NCBI GenBank assembly: GCA_947095535.1
Contig: OX352772.1
Coordinates: 53,339,445 to 53,403,444 of the forward strand
Reading direction: 5' to 3'
DNA length: 64,000 nt
Origin: Poecilobothrus nobilitatus
Taxonomy: Eukaryota > Arthropoda > Insecta > Diptera > Dolichopodidae
A program made the translations under genes and the position numbers. This document shows, in pieces, positions 59,560 to 64,000 of the stretch (the first letter of the stretch is position 1; every line of letters starts with the position of its first letter). Below the pieces are notes generated by a model. The model saw only the letters and a list, made by a program, of their open reading frames with translations. It was not told the DNA's origin and did no database searches.

Positions 59560-60745
59560 TTCGTACGAGTATCCTAGAATTGGAACAGTCAACTTTATAC
59601 TTCCCTTCGTTTTTCTTTTATTTTTTTTTTTAAATAAATTTTCATAAATTTAATTAAATTTGGATGGTCCAAATAAAATATTAAATAAAAATAAAATTTT
59701 AAGATTTCAATACAGATGTAAAAAACTCGTGGGGGAAAAATTAGTGATATCCTGATTTTGTAGTTTGGTTACAAAATCAGGGTATCATTAATGTTTTTTT
59801 TATATACTCTGAGGTCCAAATATTTTATAAAATATAATAAAATAATGTAAAGAAAATATTTTGCATAGAATAGAACCAAGATGTATAAAATTTGGTTATA
59901 CCATTTAGACAACAGAACCAACAAATGAACCTGAAACCAAAACCAGCTCCGGAACAAGCATTTTGACGAACCCGAATCTGACGAACCCGTTTTGAGTTTT
60001 TTGCTTTGTTTCTTTTTAATGCAATTAAGGTCAACAATTTTTATATCCGTATGAATTATGTCCAAAGGTATAATAAATTTGCCATTACATTTGTGACACT
60101 TTAAAGCAGTCGAGCTAGATATAGTGTCAAAGGCAAAGGTCAAAAACAAAATAAAAGAAATTTTTTTACGTCATTTTGCAAAATTGTTAGTAAATCCAGC
60201 TATTTTGGCCACCGGATTCGAGTAGCTGCCATACAACATTTTTCTTAACTCAGTATTTACTGAAGCTAGGTATCTCAAATTTTACAAAATCGTGTCGAAC
60301 TACAGGACAACAAAACCTGTAAAATTTGGTTGTGCTGGGGCGACAGGTTCGGGTAGCTGCCATACAATTTCTCTTTTTAAATATAAATAACTCAGTGTCT
60401 ATTGAAGATAGGTATCTGAAATTTTGTGAGTTACATGCCAAAAACTTTTGCAAACTTTGGTTGGTCTAGATCAGCTGGTTCAGGCTTCATGCACCTCTTG
60501 GAAATTAATGAAGCTAGGCGTCTGCAATATTGCGAATGACGATCAAGTTTTTTGTAAAATTTGATTGGGCTGCTGTCATACAACTCCACAATTTACATAA
60601 ATATATCTCGTATAACGCCGGTACTAAAACATCTGAAATTGTTTAAAAGATGATCAAGTTATATAGAAACAGAATATATTACGTTCATATGGGTATCCCA
60701 GAGTTGACATAATCTACTCTACTGCACTCTTCCTAGTTTTTTTTA
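59560..60745 (+). repeat. Family A-related module with internal tandem repeats
   Basis: Bounded by two family A 3'-end-like blocks (TTCGTACGAGTATCCTAGAA at about 59561 and TTCATATGGGTATCCCAGAG at about 60683, each followed by a CTTCC(C/T)-GTTTTT run). Between them, 60186-60660 holds three to four imperfect tandem units of about 135 bp sharing GGGTAGCTGCCATACAA, ACTCAGT and GGTATCTGAAATTTT. Confidence 0.6.
59740..59792. other. Hairpin with 23-bp arms
   Basis: 59740-59762 and 59770-59792 are inverted with two mismatches, both compatible with G-U pairing on one strand. The loop is 7 bases. The core is ATCCTGATTTTGTA / TACAAAATCAGGGTAT. It could be a small foldback element. Confidence 0.6.
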
Positions 60746-60770
60746 ATTTAAACTGCGAACAAAAAAAAAA

Positions 60771-62234
60771 CGAGGAAGAATACAGTTGCCTTTGTCAAGT
60801 CTTAGATACCCGTACGAACCGTTAGTATGTTCACAGCCACTCTGCCTACAATATTATTTTTTTTAATATTTTAGTATTTTAAAATAATTTTGGTGAATTT
60901 TATAATTTCTAGAACTTATGGGTTGTACATATATTCAAATTATATGTTTATATGTATATTTTTCTAAAGCAGATTCTAACCTTCCACATAACGATTATCA
61001 ATCCAAAACTTTTTCAAATATTCTATAGTACCATTTAATACTAAGCGGTAAATGTATATTAAATTTACTTAGTACAAAATAATAAATATAATTTTAAATA
61101 TTATATTATATTATATTATATTTAAATATTCCATTGACAGAATAATTTCTTATAAGTACAATAAAATACATATATGTATGTAAATACGGCGCTATATAAT
61201 ATATACATATATACTCTTATCATTCATTCACTAGTGACATATACGATATGTAAATAAACATGATATTATATAAGTATGTATATATGTATATCAATATCAT
61301 ATAAATAAAAATTCTTCAAGCAACCGTTATGTTGTTTATTTATTTACATTTTTTTATACTACGCATTATATCCTCAACAATTTCAAATTATCGAGTAAAA
61401 CAAAATGGAAAAAATTCGTTTTAAAGAAATTTGTTAGAAAATTTGAAAAAATCAAGTAACACTTTCGTCAATTTATAAAGTAAATTTTCAGTTTTTGACC
61501 CCTTACAGCTCCTAAACGGGGAGTGATACAAAAAAAATTTCTAAAATGACTCATACTTATTTTTAAAGATCTAACTTCTGTAAAAATTTCAAGTTTCCAA
61601 CTTAAACCGTTTAGAAGATAGAAGGGTTAAAGGATTTTGCAAAATTTGAGTTTCGCATAACGGTAAATTAAGACACCGTATGTCACAAATATATATTTAT
61701 TGTATATATACTTTTAAAGCTAATGAAAGTAGTAATCGTTTGGTGTTTTCAAAATGAAGATATACTTTATACAACTTGTGCTGTAACAATTTAAATATAG
61801 ATCTTTTTTGAACCTTTGGGGAGCTGTAGCTCCGTAACGGGTGGGGCTACAAAAAAAAGTTATTAAAAATAAAATTAATATTTTTGTAAGATCTATCAGC
61901 AGTTAAAATTTCATAGCTCTATTTCAAAAAAAATGTGGGGATCTAAAAGTTAGGTGTTCGACAGCTACCCTAAGGCTTGGTCCAAACTCAACAAACAAAA
62001 ATAGGGAACCTACAAATTACTCCCAGAATATTTTGTGTAAATTTCAAGATTCTAGCTTTCTTAGTTTTTGAGTTAGCGTGCTGACGGACGGACGGACGGA
62101 CATGGCTCAAAAGTTTTAGAATTTTTTTCTGATCCGATCCATACCTTTGAAGGTATATCTAGCTCGCTTATTTCGAGGAGTTACAAACGGAGGAGTAATT
62201 TTATTATACCCGATCCTTTCGTATGGGTGTAAAA
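60771..62234 (-). repeat. Family A repeat, copy 2 (reverse)
   Basis: Reverse complement of 30447-32072 over almost its full length, including GACGGACGGACGGACATGG near 62085, the GTACGAACCGTTAGTATGTT block near 60822 and the GAGGAAGAATACAGTTGCC end at 60772. The two copies form an inverted pair about 28.7 kb apart, with the LINE and VgR between them. Confidence 0.8.
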
Positions 62235-62485
62235 AATAAAATAAAACACTTGCTCAGGTATTAGGGTACTGCAAAAATACGAATATTCTTTATGCCTAAT
62301 AATTCAAATATGTACGTAGTACCTACTACCTAGTATCTACTTATAAACAAGGAGTGCCTTGTTTTCATTTGTTTTGGTGTACGGTAGGTGTTATCCAACT
62401 ATTTTCGCATTTCGCATTCTTAGTAAAATTTCCTTCATACTTGCTTCTTTTGCATCTTAAATTATTTTAATTAAAAGATCATTAT

Positions 62486-62675
62486 GGGGCCTCGGTGGTC
62501 TAGTTGGTAAGAGGGTACAAAATAACACCAAGGGAGTGTGAGTTCGAATCCCACACACGTCGTAAGAGTTATTCCCCCTTACGACATTTACAGCCACGCC
62601 TGAAAAGGAAAGGCTGTGTAATTTTCTGTTGACATTTATATGGCAGAGAAATGCACTAAAAAAAAAAAAAAAAAT
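62486..62675 (+). mobile_element. tRNA-derived SINE, copy 8 (well preserved)
   Basis: GGGGCCTCGGTGGTCTAGTT at the 5' end, B box GTTCGAATCCC, the full body and an A17-type tail. A perfect 8-bp target duplication ATCATTAT lies at 62478-62485 and 62676-62683. This is the best-defined copy in the window and its intact duplication suggests a recent insertion. Confidence 0.88.
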
Positions 62676-64000
62676 ATCATTATTTGTTATTATTTTCTAT
62701 ACCTACATTTGCACTATGTTATAAAGTTTTCGATTATCAGTTTTATTTATAAATTGTTTTTTCATTCCTTTTTTTTAATATCCAGACTGTTTTGCTTAAT
62801 TTTATAATTTATTTTATATTTATCACTTAAGTTTGATAAAATATGATCTATTAGAGTTTTTAAATTAATCGGTATCTCTTGTGCTGTGAGTATTGTTGAT
62901 AATTTTAAACCCAGATATTGATAAATAGTAACATATGTATTTGTGTATATAATAAATCCATTGAATCTGTCAAAAAGATTAATATTGGTTAAATCAGCCA
63001 GAGAGATACAGTTCTATTGTGTCTCCATTTTATTTTTAATGTGTTCAATAAATTATGTACCATTTATAATACTGCCTGAAGATGACGTAAATGTCGAAAC
63101 TGAGTAGGAAAAACATATATATATACATAAATATTATATATATATTTTACAATATATTTTGCTACGCTGTAATTTAGATTACAATTTCTTTGGTTAAAAT
63201 TAATTATGTACTTATTATTAATTGTATATATATAAAAAAAATATGGTATTTATGACTAAAAATTACTAAAAATTTAAATATGTAGTTGTAAATTTTAAAA
63301 TCTTAATTTTACAATGTTTAATATCTCCATATAGTTTATCTTGATTACCTGATTAAATTGTATCAGTTAAGGTGAAATAAATTTGTTTAACATAACCGGT
63401 GATCTTTGCAAAAAAAAAAAAAATTAAAAAAAAATTTAACATACATACATTATATAAGTTGAAAAAAAAAAAACGGCATTATAAAAATTTTAAAATATTA
63501 TACTATAAAGAATATATTTCTTTTTATCTCTTTCTTTTTATTGTTTTTCTTTTTCTTTTTCATTGTAAGAAAAGAAAACATCAAAATGAATAAACAGCAA
63601 CAATTTATATTATTAACGAATATCTTAATAATAAAATTAAAATGTTAAAATTTATATCGTTATTATAATAACGTGTAAAGCCTAAATATATATATATATA
63701 CTTTATAAGTGTATAATATATTTCCTTTTCTTATTAAGGAGGTGTTTTAATTTTGTATAATCTTTTATCTCAGATATTTTTAATATTTGATCAGATGCTT
63801 TGGATACTCTTATATTTAATATTTTCTTAGTTTTTCTTCGGTGCGGAATTCAAAAGGAATTTTTTTTTTTTCAGATCAAATAGGTATATTTGAAAAAATT
63901 AAAATTAAATATAAAATATCTTTGTAAATTAGTTTCTAATAAATAGGGCTAGAATTTTTAGGTTTAAGCATATAAATGCATATATTTAACATATGGTCCT
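62676..64000. other. AT-rich right edge with a hammerhead-like motif
   Basis: No gene seen. 63071-63105 contains CTGAAGA then a short GAC/GTC stem and GAAAC, a pattern like the core of a degenerate hammerhead ribozyme found at the ends of some retroelements. It is followed by a TATA microsatellite. Confidence 0.35.

Noticed and set aside
59769..60149. 126-codon minus-strand frame with CHKC motif
   Set aside because: No recognisable domain, overlaps a hairpin and repeat-like sequence, and the cysteines are too few for a zinc module.
60186..60660. CRISPR-like array
   Set aside because: Units are about 135 bp, imperfect and without unique spacers between constant repeats; this is tandem growth in a eukaryotic repeat.

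Overview
This window reads as nuclear DNA of an insect, most likely a fly (Diptera). It is very AT-rich, full of CATA/TATG-type microsatellites, and its genes have GT-AG introns, some as short as 57-91 bp. It contains an insect-type vitellogenin receptor (yolkless) with only seven coding exons. The order Diptera is inferred from that compact exon structure and the repeat style, not proven. Five genes can be rebuilt exon by exon with consistent reading phases.

Layout. 0.9-2.8 kb (-): dynactin subunit 4, seven exons, 504 aa. 3.6-10.4 kb: a transposon graveyard holding a mariner-like transposase relic, a foldback element, a PIF/Harbinger-like element, a hAT C-terminal relic, a DDE_Tnp_4 relic and a YqaJ-nuclease relic. 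11.45-18.05 kb (+): poly(ADP-ribose) glycohydrolase (PARG), four exons, whose first coding exon is only 7 bases and is followed by a 5-kb intron packed with transposons. 20.6-21.5 kb (-): RTRAF (CGI-99/C14orf166), three exons, 246 aa. 22.5-23.35 kb (-): a broken inosine triphosphatase (ITPA) gene with a small transposon inside its coding sequence. 23.7-25.1 kb: a hAT-like MITE with an 8-bp target duplication, a LINE fragment and a tandem repeat. 27.6-29.3 kb (+): ceramide transfer protein (CERT) as one uninterrupted 570-codon exon. 30.4-35.4 kb: dispersed repeats. 35.4-39.6 kb (+): a decayed Jockey/CR1-type LINE. 40.6-54.9 kb (-): vitellogenin receptor, 1952 aa, including a last exon 3.5 kb beyond the apparent stop. 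55-64 kb: no gene seen; SINEs, repeats and AT-rich DNA.

The genes are unrelated housekeeping and oogenesis genes: dynein-dynactin transport, ADP-ribose turnover, RNA metabolism, ceramide transport and yolk uptake. Nothing suggests that they form one pathway or cluster.

The most noteworthy biology is the PARG gene. Its reading frame is intact and it keeps the Gln-Glu-Glu catalytic motif, but the conserved acidic residue just upstream is Asn, the glycine triplet is Gly-Ser-Lys, and another loop Gly is Lys. This suggests an altered or non-catalytic PAR-binding protein. Also notable are the vitellogenin receptor's tail, where the usual internalisation motif is degenerate but two YxxPhi motifs are present, the ITPA relic, and a tRNA-derived SINE family with at least eight copies here. 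Product names come from recognising conserved motifs by eye; no database search was run.
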